Part shown: positions 20,903-32,559 of the stretch, one piece after another
Layout of the letters: every line of letters begins with the position of its first letter
How positions within the stretch are numbered: position 1 is the first letter of the stretch
Source: Neurospora intermedia
Taxonomy: Eukaryota > Ascomycota > Sordariomycetes > Sordariales > Sordariaceae
Length of the DNA stretch: 64,000 nucleotides
Assembly: GCA_037102815.1 (NCBI GenBank)
Contig: BTPP01000004.1
Span: 434,001-498,000 of the forward strand
Direction of reading: 5' to 3'
The notes under the pieces: generated by a model
The model's input: the letters and a program-made list of their open reading frames with translations, nothing else
The model's database searches: none
What the model was told of the DNA's origin: nothing
Program-made: the position numbers and the translations under genes

Positions 20903-22891
20903 GATGGACTTCGATGTATGGTTGTCGAGCGCTTGAACTATGCGAAGTAGGGTTGAGTGGTGTTCTTGGGAGAAAAGCTGGAAGAAGGAGGTGCGTGGAG
21001 TGTTGAGAGGGTGCCGTGGTGGGTATTTAACTGCAACCGATGAGCCATCATTCGATAATTCCCCAAGGGCCGTCATCTCACCTCCATACACCAGCTATTG
21101 CGCATCGAGAGTTGCCTTCACCCATACCAACAATCCTCCCGAGAGGCAAGAGAGCCGTTGTGTAGCCGGCTGGGGTCGCGAAATTTGAAGGTTTGGGGCT
21201 CCATCGTTTGGTCGTGATGGCTCTGTCGCGAGTCTCAATAGCGTGTACAATAGGAGGGGCGGCGTGTTCTGGGTTATTGGCGCGAGGCTGTAATAGGTGG
21301 AGATGAAGGTGCGAAATCAAGAAGTTGGGATGGAATCCAGGGGTCGGGGCGGAGTGGAAAATGACTGCAGAAGAGGAGTGGTGTCGTCAACCCAATTCGA
21401 GTAGTGCCTGCAATCTCATCTTACTAATCGCGGCACAACGGCCGCCCATGCATCTCTGCAGATGAATGCACCTGCCTCCTAGTACATCTGATGCTATACC
21501 GCCGTGACGAGTATTGTAACGTATCGAATGTGCACCCCGACTGGATTGTGTATTTGCGGTGTATCTACCTTGGTAGCTTGGCCTGCCCTGACTTTCGCTC
21601 CGTTCGCCTTCGGAGGGGAGTCACCAATCAAGCATTCCCCCCAATCACTGGAATCACTTCTTCGCCCTGGACGCGCTCAATCACAACTTCAAAGTCTCGA
21701 CGACAAGGTTTCCTCAAGACTTCCATGTTCATCCCCTTCTCACGAGTCACTGGCTCGCTCGACGTTCGGCGGATGCCCGAGAATGACTCCCATCTGGCAG
21801 AAGTAGACTTCGCTTGCATCCATACAAGAAGTGCATAAACTTGCATCCTCTGATTAAAACTCTTGATCCTGCAGGTCTCGTTCCCTCGGCGCCTCATCAG
21901 TGGGCGTAAATCTGTCCAGTCCTTTGAGTCACCAACTTTTCCGCGCCTCTTGCTGTCTCTCCTCCCACTTCAATGCCAACTCTCCACGGCTTGACTCCGG
22001 CACAACTGCTGACTCCAAAATCTATCTGCTTGGGTACTGGGAGACGAGAATGGAGATCAGTTCAGGATGAGTGGTAGATTTACGATACTGCAATGATTCG
22101 AAGGATAGGTACATCGTGAGCTTCCCTGAAAATCTCGGCACACCCACCTTGACCCTTGTGCATACACGCACCCAAAAGTTTCCTTGGCATGTAAGAACCT
22201 AGAGGTAGGTAGACACTACCAATTATCTTCACCAAAAAGCACTTCAACCTTGCTACAACTCATTATGAGGTATTATCCAAAGCGGGAAGGCATGATGACA
22301 ATACGTCCGGAGGCATTTGAGCATTAATGGCACCGCCACTCCGGCATTTGCAGTCGCAACGCCAGCTTTTTGCAACGTAGAGGTGATAAAATCATGGTCA
22401 ACCATCATCTTCGGAAATTCCTGGAAACATCGCAAGGCTTGGGGAACGTGATAAGACTTGAGAAAGTACGTATAGCTTTTGGAGTGGGTGTGCGGAGGGT
22501 TTATTGTAAGAAGTGGAAGTCGGGAAGGTCAGGCACGACTCGACCTTACCGCTTCGTACAAGGTGAGGAAAGGAAAGAACCTCTATCGGACTCGGCAAGT
22601 ACAACCTAGGAAGCTTCAAGCATCAAAAATTATCAAGGATCCATTTATTCAAGTCAGACATCAATAACTTCGCATCGTGTCGTAACAGTTACTCTTTCCT
22701 GTGTCTCATCGCTTCCGTCCAACGGTCGAGGCTTCGTCCTTTACTCATGTCCGATGCATTACTAACATAATCATCATCATCACCATCATTTATCATAAGG
22801 AGTACGTGCAAAAGTCAACCCCAAAATGTCTTCGACTTCGCCTATGTAAGTATACTCTTCGGACTTCAATCCCCATCAACCACACGGGCAC
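20903..22891. other. Intergenic region, leader of the 252-aa gene and beyond
   Basis: The first 150 bp look like a pyrimidine-rich leader of the 252-aa gene, with the TATA-like element. For the remaining 1.8 kb I see only short, mutually contradictory frames and nothing I can support. Confidence 0.5.
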
Positions 22892-23410
22892 TCAATCCAT
22901 ATCATCATACCACACATCCGTGAAATCATCCTCCCGACGCCAATCGTACGACTCGTCCTCTTCATCATCAACCTCCTTCTTCATCTCTCCCTCCTTGCGC
23001 TTGGGCTTAGGAGCCTCAGCCCAAGGCGGCATCGGACCCGCAGAGCACACAGGGCACCACGTGGGCGCAGGCGTGGGCATCAGTCCCTTCCTGGGCTTTG
23101 CGCAGTCCGGGACATAGCGACGGGCTTGGCTTGGACTCGGATTGGGACTAGGTTGCCACTTGTAGTGGGGGCATGTGCCGCTGGGAGTGCTAGGCTTGGG
23201 GTTGGCGGCACCCGGGGCAGACTGGGCGTCGTCGGACTTGCTGTCCGTCTTGGTGGGCTGGCGGTGCTGACGGCCAAAGCTCGCCGGGATGGTAACCTTG
23301 GTTCCGGTCACTTGGATTATGGTGTTTGTGCCGGCGACGGTGAGGGTGGTGGTGGTCGTGGTGGTTTGGTCGGCCTTGCCGACGGAGACGTTCTTCTGAG
23401 TGGAAGACAT
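22892..23410 (-). CDS. Hypothetical protein with four cysteines, 172 aa
   Basis: Not recognised. ATG at 23410 (MSSTQKNVSVGKADQ). The frame stays open upstream but only from a non-ATG codon, and a TATATATAAG box lies at 23651-23660, leaving a leader of about 200 nt. Residues 15-45 form a beta-like Thr/Val segment after a poly-Thr run: TLTVAGTNTIIQVTGTKVTI. A Pro/Ser/Lys linker follows. Cys80 (T-C-P-H-Y), Cys103 (D-C-A-K-P) and Cys119/Cys122 (W-C-P-V-C) could bind a zinc ion. The tail is very acidic with tryptophans and tyrosines (DDEEDESYDWRRE, ending YDDMD). Likely intracellular; no signal peptide. Confidence 0.55.
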   Translation of the reverse strand: MSSTQKNVSVGKADQTTTTTTTLTVAGTNTIIQVTGTKVTIPASFGRQHRQPTKTDSKSDDAQSAPGAANPKPSTPSGTCPHYKWQPSPNPSPSQARRYVPDCAKPRKGLMPTPAPTWCPVCSAGPMPPWAEAPKPKRKEGEMKKEVDDEEDESYDWRREDDFTDVWYDDMD

Positions 23411-23650
23411 CTTGTTTATTTGTGATGATATGATGTCGAGAGAGATATTCGCGACGTCGGTAGTGGTACGCTGTGAGGTGGCGGCGTCGTGGTGATGCGT
23501 TAATGATGGTAAGTAAAAATAGTAGCAAGAGCCGATTTCGTTTCGAGGTTCGAAAGACAATGCGTTGAAGAGAGACGGTCGACGACTGAGTTCGATTTTG
23601 AGAAAAAAAAAAGGAAGAAGAAAAGTCGAGTTCCAGCGGGGAATGGTTTG

Positions 23651-23660
23651 CTTATATATA
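23651..23660 (-). promoter_or_regulatory. TATA box of the four-cysteine gene
   Basis: TATATATAAG on the minus strand, about 240 bp upstream of the ATG at 23410. It is followed by a pyrimidine-rich leader. This argues against a start further upstream. Confidence 0.55.
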
Positions 23661-24901
23661 CCTCTAGAATTCAACCTTTGCCGAAAACCTTCATGCAACC
23701 TGTTCGCCTTCACCATCGAGGTAATACTTGGTAAATGCCTCCCATCTGCAGGTCAAACTTGCGAGGCTACCTACCTATCCAAGGAAAAAAAGGTTCATGC
23801 AGGTCTTTTCGCCTTCACCTCCGAATGCCCGGTGTACTTCACCTGCAACCTTCAGTGAAGAGGCATCCTGTAGGTAGCATTGCATGAAACCTGGCGCGTC
23901 TTCAACTAAACCCTATTTCTGAGCATGTGATCCTGCAGGTTTTGCATTTGGTGGCTTGGAACAAGACTCCTTTCGCCGAACCTGCTCGATGTGGCGCCGG
24001 TAGTGTGCATGGCCTCTTCTGTGCTCGAGTACCTATACGGTATCTCATACCATCGGCAGAGCGTGCAGCTCGATCCCACGTATATACCTCTAGGCAGTTG
24101 GTTTGGCCCCTTTCTTCTCCCTCACCAAAATATATGCGCCCCATTCGTCCCTGGTGAAGTTGTCTGGAAGTGTTCTAAGGAGTGCGATTGTTGGAGGGGT
24201 GTTTCGTGTGAGGATGGCTAGGGCTGGACGCCGGGGAAAAAGTTGATGGTATTCATGACCCTTGCGAACATGTCGATGGAAGGGACTGGAAGAGCACATT
24301 GACTTCCGGTAGGGTCTTGTCTTGACGCCAGTGATGCAATCCCAGATAAATCAATGCAAGAGCGGCATGAGGACTGGGGTGGGTGTGTCTGTGTGTGATG
24401 TTCAAGGTGTATACTTCTATCCTTATTCTTGATGATTCGCGATGATGGGCGGCAAAGTGCGACAACAAGTATAAACAATATACCATCTACGGCGTGATGG
24501 TATTCCATGTTGACACAGGATGCAGGGTGGAACTATACGAGGTTCGAGGGGTGATGATGACACCGAGAGCGTATCTCACATGAGCGTAGTTTGTAAGAAG
24601 ATGGTAGGTGATTGGAATTCTATACTGTTGCATAGAACTGTTCCTTAGAATGGTGCTAGGTATCATACGTTGCCGTGTGACTTCTACCTCCCACTTGCTA
24701 CGTCTAGGTGTCTTCGCACCCAATTGCAACCTAAGTTTAAATCAAGTGATACTCGCTTAGATATCACATGTTGCTTTCTCTCTCCCTTTCCGTCCCTCCA
24801 TCCATGATCCATCCCCCACGTAGGTGATTGCCCGCTCTCTCCGTGTCAAAAGCGTTCTAATCCCATGTCTTCCACCCTTCCATTTATTTCTATTCCACGA
24901 G
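23661..24901. other. Intergenic region
   Basis: No supported gene. It contains three short direct matches to CCTTCACC(T/A)(C/T)CGA (23,708-23,845) in DNA upstream of the four-cysteine gene. Several short frames on both strands lack any protein-like signature. Confidence 0.45.
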
Positions 24902-26077
24902 CTATTTCCATCGATTCTCATAAAATCCCGGGGCACTATCACTCGGACTTCTCGACGCCAGCCTAATGTACCTCTCGGAGCACATCTCCCCCAACCGCTG
25001 CGACAGCGGATCCCAGTACTTCTTTAACCGTCTGTTCTTGTTGGCGAGCAAAAGAAACAGCTTTTCTTCCTTGACGTGTCTGTGCACTTTCGGCGCGTCT
25101 TGGTACGACCCAAATTTTGTGCGTTCGAATTCGATTCTCTCGTAATACTGGTAGTGTTCAAAGTCTTGCAGGGTGCGGAGGCGTATGGCAGGGGGTATGA
25201 TCATATCGTCGGAGCTGGAGTTGCTGCTGTCGGTGCTGTCGGTGTCGTAGCTGCTGTCCGTGTTGTTGTGATGGTAGGTATGAGAGCTATTGTTGATGCT
25301 GGTGTTGCAGCTGGTGTTGGGGCTGGTACGGTTATCGCGTCTATTCATGTCGACGTCCGCGTTTCTGTCGCTCGATGGTAGCGGTGCGCTCGAGGCCGAG
25401 GGAGAACGGTCTAGGGGAATATGGTGGAGCTCTGCACAAAGCCGGGCATACTCGTCGGAAATACGGGCGAGTTCTTGAGACTGAGCACGCGTCATCCTCT
25501 TTGAGCTATCCTGTAGACGCTCAATCTCCTTTTCCATTTGCTTCAATTTTGCGTGGAGGTATGTTTTTCTGTCTGACTCGGTAACACTCTCACGAGTTTC
25601 GTTGTGAAGTCTCGGAGGAGTGTCAACAAAGGGGTCATCCAAGGAATTTAGTGCCGCAGCTTTTTGTGCCCCTTGCCTCAGATTTCTGTCGACCTCTCGT
25701 TCGTACCGGCCCCCGTAAGTCGCATTCGAAGCTTCGGCATCTGCGTTGTCGAAGATCCCGGCCAAGAAGATGGGCGAAGAATCATTTCCTTTTCTAGCTT
25801 TCTCCGGTCGCTCACACGAAGATCTGGCTTCGCACTTCCTCTTGGCGTTTGGGAATACTGTGGAGTTGTCTGGTTTGGCTGCCGGTAGTTGGACTTGGCA
25901 TGAGCTTTGGAAGTCCCGAGAATTGGTTGGTGTTTGTTGGTTTCGATATTTGCGTGGAGGAGGTGTTACTGGATACCTAGAGTTCCAGTTGGTAAGCCAG
26001 GAGCCAAAACGCTCACTTGGGCCAGTCGTTGGACCCGAGCTTGTTTTGGTGGTCCGATTGGTAACATACCTGTCCAT
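24902..26077 (-). CDS. Hypothetical coiled-coil protein, 391 aa (360 aa if an in-frame intron is removed)
   Basis: Not recognised. A single open frame from ATG 26077. Residues 163-220 form a coiled coil (KQMEKEIERLQDSSKRMTRA). Residues 230-305 are a Ser/Asn/Asp/Thr-rich disordered stretch encoded by imprecise GGTGTTG-type repeats. The C-terminal 85 residues are Tyr/Arg/Lys-rich and look folded (FEHYQYYERIEFERTKFG; KNRRLKKYWDPLSQRL). Right after ATGGACAG comes GTATGT, and 93 nt later a TAG acceptor; removing them keeps the frame and gives MDRYPVTPPPRK, so an N-terminal intron is possible. D-P-F-V-D-T-P-P (148-155) faintly recalls D-P-F-L-E-D-S-P of the 252-aa gene. It is the outermost of the co-oriented orphan genes. 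Confidence 0.6.
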   Translation of the reverse strand: MDRYVTNRTTKTSSGPTTGPSERFGSWLTNWNSRYPVTPPPRKYRNQQTPTNSRDFQSSCQVQLPAAKPDNSTVFPNAKRKCEARSSCERPEKARKGNDSSPIFLAGIFDNADAEASNATYGGRYEREVDRNLRQGAQKAAALNSLDDPFVDTPPRLHNETRESVTESDRKTYLHAKLKQMEKEIERLQDSSKRMTRAQSQELARISDEYARLCAELHHIPLDRSPSASSAPLPSSDRNADVDMNRRDNRTSPNTSCNTSINNSSHTYHHNNTDSSYDTDSTDSSNSSSDDMIIPPAIRLRTLQDFEHYQYYERIEFERTKFGSYQDAPKVHRHVKEEKLFLLLANKNRRLKKYWDPLSQRLGEMCSERYIRLASRSPSDSAPGFYENRWK

Positions 26078-29000
26078 CTTGTGTCGCTAAAGGCTTTGTG
26101 AGCTGGATTTGAGTGATGTACGTGAGGTCTGTGTCTCTACCGAACGTTGTTTGAGCTTGTGAAGAGCTGGCTCTGAAAGCGGTGTGGTGATAGGGTGACG
26201 GTGTCCCATTAAATGATGGGGAGAGTATGGAAAATCCAAATTCAACCGAAGAACCAGAAATCTTAATCTGCACTACCTGTACTTTGACCCGGGCGGGACC
26301 GTTGGGTTGAGGGGTTGATGCATCTGCATCATGCAGCAATATATCAAATGCAAGGTGGTTTTCGGTGTGGCCACCGGACTGGAAAATTCATGAGGTGTCT
26401 GTAAGTATGTATATGCATGTATAGTTATGTTCCCTGCACTAGAAACGCGGTGGTAGGATTTGCCAGTCATTTGGACTTTGGGGAAGATGACACAGCAATC
26501 GAACGCCCGGCCACCAAGCTGGTGATAAAGCACGGGTCGAACATCAACTCCAACAGGAATAGAGACCGAGTGGGGTTCATGAAAACACAGGTGACTGCAT
26601 CGTCATCAATACAATTGACATGAAGTACAGTCGGCAGGCAGTCCAATGTTTTTCTCTCTAGGTTGAACCGATCCTGATGTCGGACCTTGACTCGGCCTGT
26701 CGCATGAATCCTTTTGTCATTCTGGAAGAGGACGGCCAGCTCAGACATGAGTCCTAGCGCAAGACAATTACAAGCTCGGAAGACCATGTGTAGACTCGAC
26801 TCCAGAAGTTCCAAGAATGAGGAGTATTGTCTCATGCCCTGACTGGAAGATATAGCTGTCTGTGTGTGTCGAAATCATGTAGATGTGGCCTTGCGACTTG
26901 ACCACCACTGCTGCCATGGTTGGATGGCGACATCTAGAGGTATCTATCGGTTTCGGATCCGAAATAGTTCCGAAATCTTGTCGGACGTTGGAATGCCACG
27001 GCCTCAAGAGTTATCGCACCGGCCAAAGGGCATTGGCTTCCGAGGCGCATCCTCTGGCGACCTCAGCTCAGTTTGAGGCAGCAGGGTGAGGTGGCCAGCC
27101 GGTTAGTAGCTGTATTAAGTGAGCATTTCTTCCTTGATTTTAACGTTAGTATAATGGAAAACCCAATCACCACCTCATGTTCCGCTGTCATTACTGCAAG
27201 GCGGCTGAAGGTCAGTATCGGAGTTACCAGCTCGACTTTGATGCGGATCATGCTGGTTACATTTTTGTCCCACTCTCAAACTGATGGGATCTTTGCTACT
27301 ATTAGCCTTTGCCGCATTTCTTCATGCTCATAAGCTGGTTCTAGCCCATTTGCGTCTTGGAATCGTCATATTCGTCGAACGTTTTGTATGTCGGAAATGG
27401 GATACGTGCTGGTTGCGATGTAGTGCAGTTGACTTAAGTTGGGTAGAGAACACAAATGCCTGAACAGGCAGAGGAGGGGAGATTGAGGTTCCTTCCCGCC
27501 GAGATGCGGAGAACTGTTCGCATCAAGATAACATATGTCTATAGGGAAGGAACTCCTGTAGTGCGCACTTTTTATAGTCCGAGGATGACCCAGTGCTTCT
27601 TCCCAACCAACCTGACTCATCATGATTGTCAAGATTGGGAAATTGATGGCAGGTAGAAGATCACAGAGATAAGGCTGGTGTTTGCTAGTAACACACTGAC
27701 AAAACTGCAAACATTTACACTTGTCTACAGGCTCCAGCCCAGGCTAAGGGTCGGTTTGATATGGCAATCCCAAGTAGTAGAAGGAACAGCGGAATGGATG
27801 TACTCGGTAGATGGGCTGCCAAGACACTCGATCCTGGCCCAACCTCAACCACTCCAACATGGATGAAAACTACTCCATATCCATTTTATGGATGCTTGAT
27901 GTGAGTTTCCTGTCGAGTATATTGCTAGCAATTCGACTGCTCGAGCTATCATCGCTTGATGATGGCGGCTGGTGCCGAGGTACATGTCCCCATAGTTCGC
28001 CATGTTGGCGTTGGCTTCCATTGTGGTGGTCAGTGCACCGCTCAAGCTCACTGCCTGCCGGAACAGAAACTCATTTCTTGCCGTGGACTCTCGAACCTCG
28101 AGCCTCCAAGGAAGACACAACTGGAAAGCCACGACATCCCCGGTTCAGCGTCCGTGTGTTTGACATTGGAAAAAAAGCATCGGATCTCAACCCTGGCTGT
28201 GTTCTATCGTCATCCTGTTTCAGCGTTTCAACACTGATGTTCTTTCGCCGCGGTTTCTCGGGAAGTTTTGCCCCTTTTCCGCGAGGAGTGCGGTTTTTAC
28301 ACAATTGTACTGTGTAGTGCAAGCAAGGAAAAGGGGCCAACCGCGAGGGCCATCGGGCAATCATGTTGCATCGTCGACGGGAAATGTTATTTTTGGGAGT
28401 GAGAGACAATTCCTGCGTTGGAAGATAAGCGACCAGCTGGCCGACAGTTGCCTTCTGGTTACCAATGCGAAATGTTGGGACGAACAGACCCTGGGGCTGC
28501 AGCTGGCAGAGGCGGGCATTGCATTTTCGGGTGTCTGAGTGTTCCTGACAGCCCGCCCAGCAAGACAATCGCCCGAGACTCAGGGTCCAGCACTAACAAA
28601 TTTCCCAGCGGGCAAGTGCAGGGGCAGCGCCACGCCAGCGCTGAAAGTCAGTCCCCTGGAACCAGATGATGGAGAGGCCAGGCCCGGCTTTTGGGGTCGG
28701 GTCTGGGGACGGGATACCTCAAGATGGAGCGAGGGAAACTCTGGTCGGATTCCGTGTTTTTCCAGGTTGCTGGCGCGACTTTCGCTGTCTCTCGCAACTG
28801 ACAAAAACTCCGACTGTCCTGTTTGTGTTTCTTGCGTGTTTCTTTCTGTCATTTTGATGCCATTTGAATACATACATTCCATCGTTTCTGAAAACGGCTG
28901 CCTTTAATATCAACGACACCTCGACGATAACGCGGGGAGCTAGTATCGGGCCCATCTCCAACGCCCAGCCTTGCCCCCCAGTGTCTCCAGAAATCAAGTG

Positions 29001-29578
29001 AGGAGGCCCCAGTCCCTCTCAAGTCTCAACGAACGGGCAGCCCCAGCCTTGGCGGCCCTGGCCCAGACCTCTTGCGGTCGTTGTGGACGCGTCCCCATCG
29101 TCCCAGTGGAGCAATCTCTCTCCAATCGACAAACCACCGAAACACCCACTCGCCTGAACGACAAGGGGAAACTATTCTCTCCCCTGCCACTCGCTTCACT
29201 TCTCGCCCTTGATTGCTTTTTTGCATCTGCTGCATGTCGCGATACAGGTAGAGCAGAGTTTGGAGGAGAACTCTCTTCGCGATAGATTTCTTGTTTCTTC
29301 TGGATTATCATTTTCGGCTTTCACAGGGTGCTGACGGAAGCCCCTTTTGTATCACGACTACCCCCCCAATCGCGAATCCCACGTCGACGATATCGACACC
29401 CCCGGCCGACACATCACGACATATCAACGTGGCGGCCGACCGACGACGACATTTATACCAAAACACCACCCACCCATAACTTCTAATACACATACACAAC
29501 CCGACTGCGAGAGCGATAGCACCACCTCGCCGTCGTCGTTCCCTCTCGGCTCCGGCAGCGCCATACACCGCCTTCACC
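26078..29578. other. Gene-poor region upstream of the mannosyltransferase
   Basis: Divergent intergenic DNA between the minus-strand orphan genes and the plus-strand mannosyltransferase. Frames of 80-165 codons occur on both strands (e.g. 26467-26835 and 28071-28568 minus) but they overlap each other, use non-ATG starts or lack any recognisable motif. The last 250 bp are CA/CT-rich, typical of a fungal leader. Confidence 0.5.
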
Positions 29579-31362
29579 ATGGACCTCCTCCGTCAGCTCG
29601 GGGGGCTCCTCCCCGGCGGCAGACCGCCCCAGCTTCCCCTCGGCCAGGGCGAAAAGGACAAGCCACGGAGGACACTGGCACAGCGCCTTCAGTATCTTAG
29701 GAGACCCCTCAGGTTACGAGGCAACTCGAGCATATCCGTGCCTCTGGGCGTGGTCATTCTCTTCCCCTGCATAGTCGTCATCCTCATCCTCGTCCTCTTC
29801 GTCAGGCACCCAAGCTCCCCCGGCCGCATCTTGATGCCCGCCGGTGCCCCGCCCGGCATCAGGTACGTCTTTGCTCTGCTATAGCTCCCTCACCGCCTTT
29901 GGTCTCCAAACACCAATGCGCTAACAACTTACTTGTCTTTCCCCTCCCACAGGAAAATCAGCGAAAAGTACGACAAGGTCTTCGTCACCGGCTGCCTTGA
30001 GCCCGACACCAGCAAGCCCCGCGCCAATGGCGCCTTCGTCGTCCTCGCGAGAAACAAGGAGCTGGACGGTGTCATCCAGTCCATCAAGTCCATCGAGCGC
30101 CACTTCAACCGCTGGTACCACTACCCCTACGTCTTCCTGAACGATGGCGACTTTGACGACACCTTCAAGGACACCGTCAAGAACTACACCTCTGCTCCCG
30201 TCGAGTTCGGCAAGGTTGGCCCGGACATGTGGGGTTTCCCCGACTGGGTCGACCCCAAGGTCGCCAAGGAGGGTATCGCCAAGCAGGGTGATGCCGCTGT
30301 CATGTACGGTGGCATGGAAAGTTACCACTCCATGTGCAGATTCTACTCTGGGTATGTATTGCGATTCAAGTCTTAAGCAAGCTACATCTGCTAACACAGC
30401 ACAGCTTCTTCTACAAGCACGAGCTCCTCCAGAAGTACGAGTGGTACTGGCGCTTGGAGCCCGAGATCAAGTACTTCTGCGACATCACCTAGTACGTTCT
30501 TTCACTCTTCGCTTTCCCTCTGTGCGCATCTCGCTAACATAGTACCGCTTCCCAGTGACCCCTTCCTCAAGATGATCGAGAACAACAAGACCTACGGCTT
30601 CACCATTGCGGTCAAGGAACTCCGCGAGACCGTCCCCAACATTTTCCGCTATGCCTCCGCCTACAAGCGTCTCAACAACATTACCTCGCAGGGTCTGTGG
30701 GAAATGTTTGTCGAGCCCCAGCCCGAGAAGAAGCCCGAAGCCCCCGAGCCCGGCCTTCCTGAGGAGATCCTGCGCTCCGACCCTGGCGCTAACAAGCTCC
30801 CCGATATCGACCCCGAGGCGATGGAGGGCGAGAAGTACAACATGTGCCATTTCTGGTCCAACTTTGAGATTGCCCGCTTGGATTTCTTCCGGTCCAAGGC
30901 GTACGAGGATTTCTTCCAGATGATGGATCACAGCGGTGGCTTTTGGATGGAGCGTGTATGTTTCCTTTCCTTCTTTTTTACCCATTTTTTCCCCAGTTCA
31001 GCCGCTAACAATCACCACAGTGGGGTGATGCCCCGATTCACTCCCTCGCTGCCGGTGCCCTCTTGGGCCCCCGCGACATTCATTACTTCCGCGACTTCGG
31101 TTACCGCCACACCACCATTCAGCACTGCCCCGCCAACGCGCCCGCCCGCCAGCTGCCCCGCGAGCCCTACCTCGAGAAGACCACGCTGGACGAAAAGAAG
31201 CGCATCGAGGAGGACAAGTACTGGGATGAATACGACACCCCCAAGGAGAACGGCGTTGGATGCCGCTGCAGGTGCGACACGGACATTGTCGACGTCGAGG
31301 GCAAGGAAGGTTCTTGCTTGGCCGAGTGGGTGGATGTTGCGGGTGGCTGGGCCAGTCCTTAG
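29579..31362 (+). CDS. GT15 alpha-1,2-mannosyltransferase (KRE2/MNT1/KTR type), 503 aa
   Basis: Five exons: 29579-29862, 29953-30351, 30405-30491, 30556-30955, 31021-31362; all junctions are GT/AG and keep frame. The protein is a type II Golgi membrane enzyme: short basic cytosolic tail, transmembrane helix at about 52-75 (SVPLGVVILFPCIVVILILV), stem, then the GT15 catalytic domain. Family signatures are visible: IKSIERHFNRWYHYPYVFLN, YDPFLKMIENNKTYGFTI, YNMCHFWSNFEIARLDFF and HSLAAGALLGPRDIHYFRDF. Glu361 in SNFEI matches the glutamate proposed as nucleophile in yeast Kre2. Such enzymes add alpha-1,2-mannose from GDP-mannose to O- and N-linked glycans in cell-wall mannoprotein synthesis. A Pro/Glu-rich insert (307-340) and a Cys-rich C-terminus (GCRCRCD) are typical of the filamentous fungal KTR4-like branch, but the subfamily is inferred. 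Confidence 0.96.
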
Positions 31363-32523
31363 ATGGGGTAGTAGTCCTTGATTTCACGGGGTTACACGAT
31401 ACCTAGGAGCTCCTGGAGCGGTGCTACGCCAGAAAATACTGGCAGCGTTTGAACAGCGATCGAACATCGCGCATCCTCAGCGCAGTCTATGAACTCTGTC
31501 CGAGAGCGGCAGATGGTTGCGGGAGAATGTGTACATGATGACGAAAAGAAAAATGGCACACATACGTGCAGAGAAGGGTGGATTGGATGGATGGATGGAT
31601 GGATGGAAACGAGTTTCTTTACATGTTTTCCACTTGTATACAGGATCATGAATCGGGGCGGACTGTGGAGGAACAGCAAGCAGGCAGCAGGCGATTGTCG
31701 ATACCAAATTCTTGCTTGTTTATATATGGTAGACTTTGTTTCAGTGTAGGGAGTGGAGGATAATGGTTCATCCATTTATTTTTTTCTCGTGTAGTATGTT
31801 AGGTATGTTTTCTGTGCGCAAAAAGAAAGTTAAACCACACATTACGATTTTTCCATGGTTCTAGACCAACGACATCACTTGTGCCCTCTCTCTTGTTGTC
31901 CGAGGCTGGCATCTTTATAGCCTGTTGGTTGTAACTCGAGGGGTCCCCCAAAAAAAACTTCGAAGACATTGAAAATGAGGATGAACACTCTCGTCATGAC
32001 GGACTGGAGGGCGGCTGTCGTCAGTGGGGAGAGGTGACGCTTTACTACCCACCTATTCTCTCTTTGAGACCAGTCCGTAGGTAATCATTCCCATTTCCAT
32101 TTTGCTATGTACATTACCTTAACGAGATACATATGCTTTTTTTTTTACTCTTTCTACACCACCTGGCTGGGTAGTTTGTTATTTCTCTCAGTTATGGGTT
32201 GAGTACCTCTAGCCTAGCGGTATACTACATGGCTAGCGACAGATACGCTAAGTACTTTATTATATCTCGGCAGATGATTTCTACCTACCTACCAAGCAAT
32301 ACCAATAAAAGGAAGTCATATCAGAGGAAGAGGGTTCGAGATGGATGGAGGAAGGAAGGATGGAAACATTGACTGAGTGCTGGGATTGAATATGTCTGGT
32401 GCATGAGGTGTGGTTCAACAACTTTACAGATTCAAGAGAAAATGAATGGATAAAGCTAAACACTAGTTCTTGCCTACCTCTAATGAGACCTTTCCTTTGT
32501 AGCAGACAATCGGTCAATCAATT

Positions 32524-32559
32524 GACTATCTCTAGGTAGTCGACTATCTCTAGGTAGTC
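32524..32559. repeat. Perfect tandem duplicate of an 18-bp near-palindrome
   Basis: GACTATCTCTAGGTAGTC occurs twice head to tail. Each unit is itself an imperfect inverted repeat (GACTA...TAGTC), so the pair could form a hairpin or bind a dimeric protein. No gene lies closer than about 1 kb. Confidence 0.8.

Noticed and set aside
28071-28568. 165-codon minus-strand frame near the mannosyltransferase
   Set aside because: No recognisable motif, no promoter, overlapping plus-strand frames of equal quality; not supportable.
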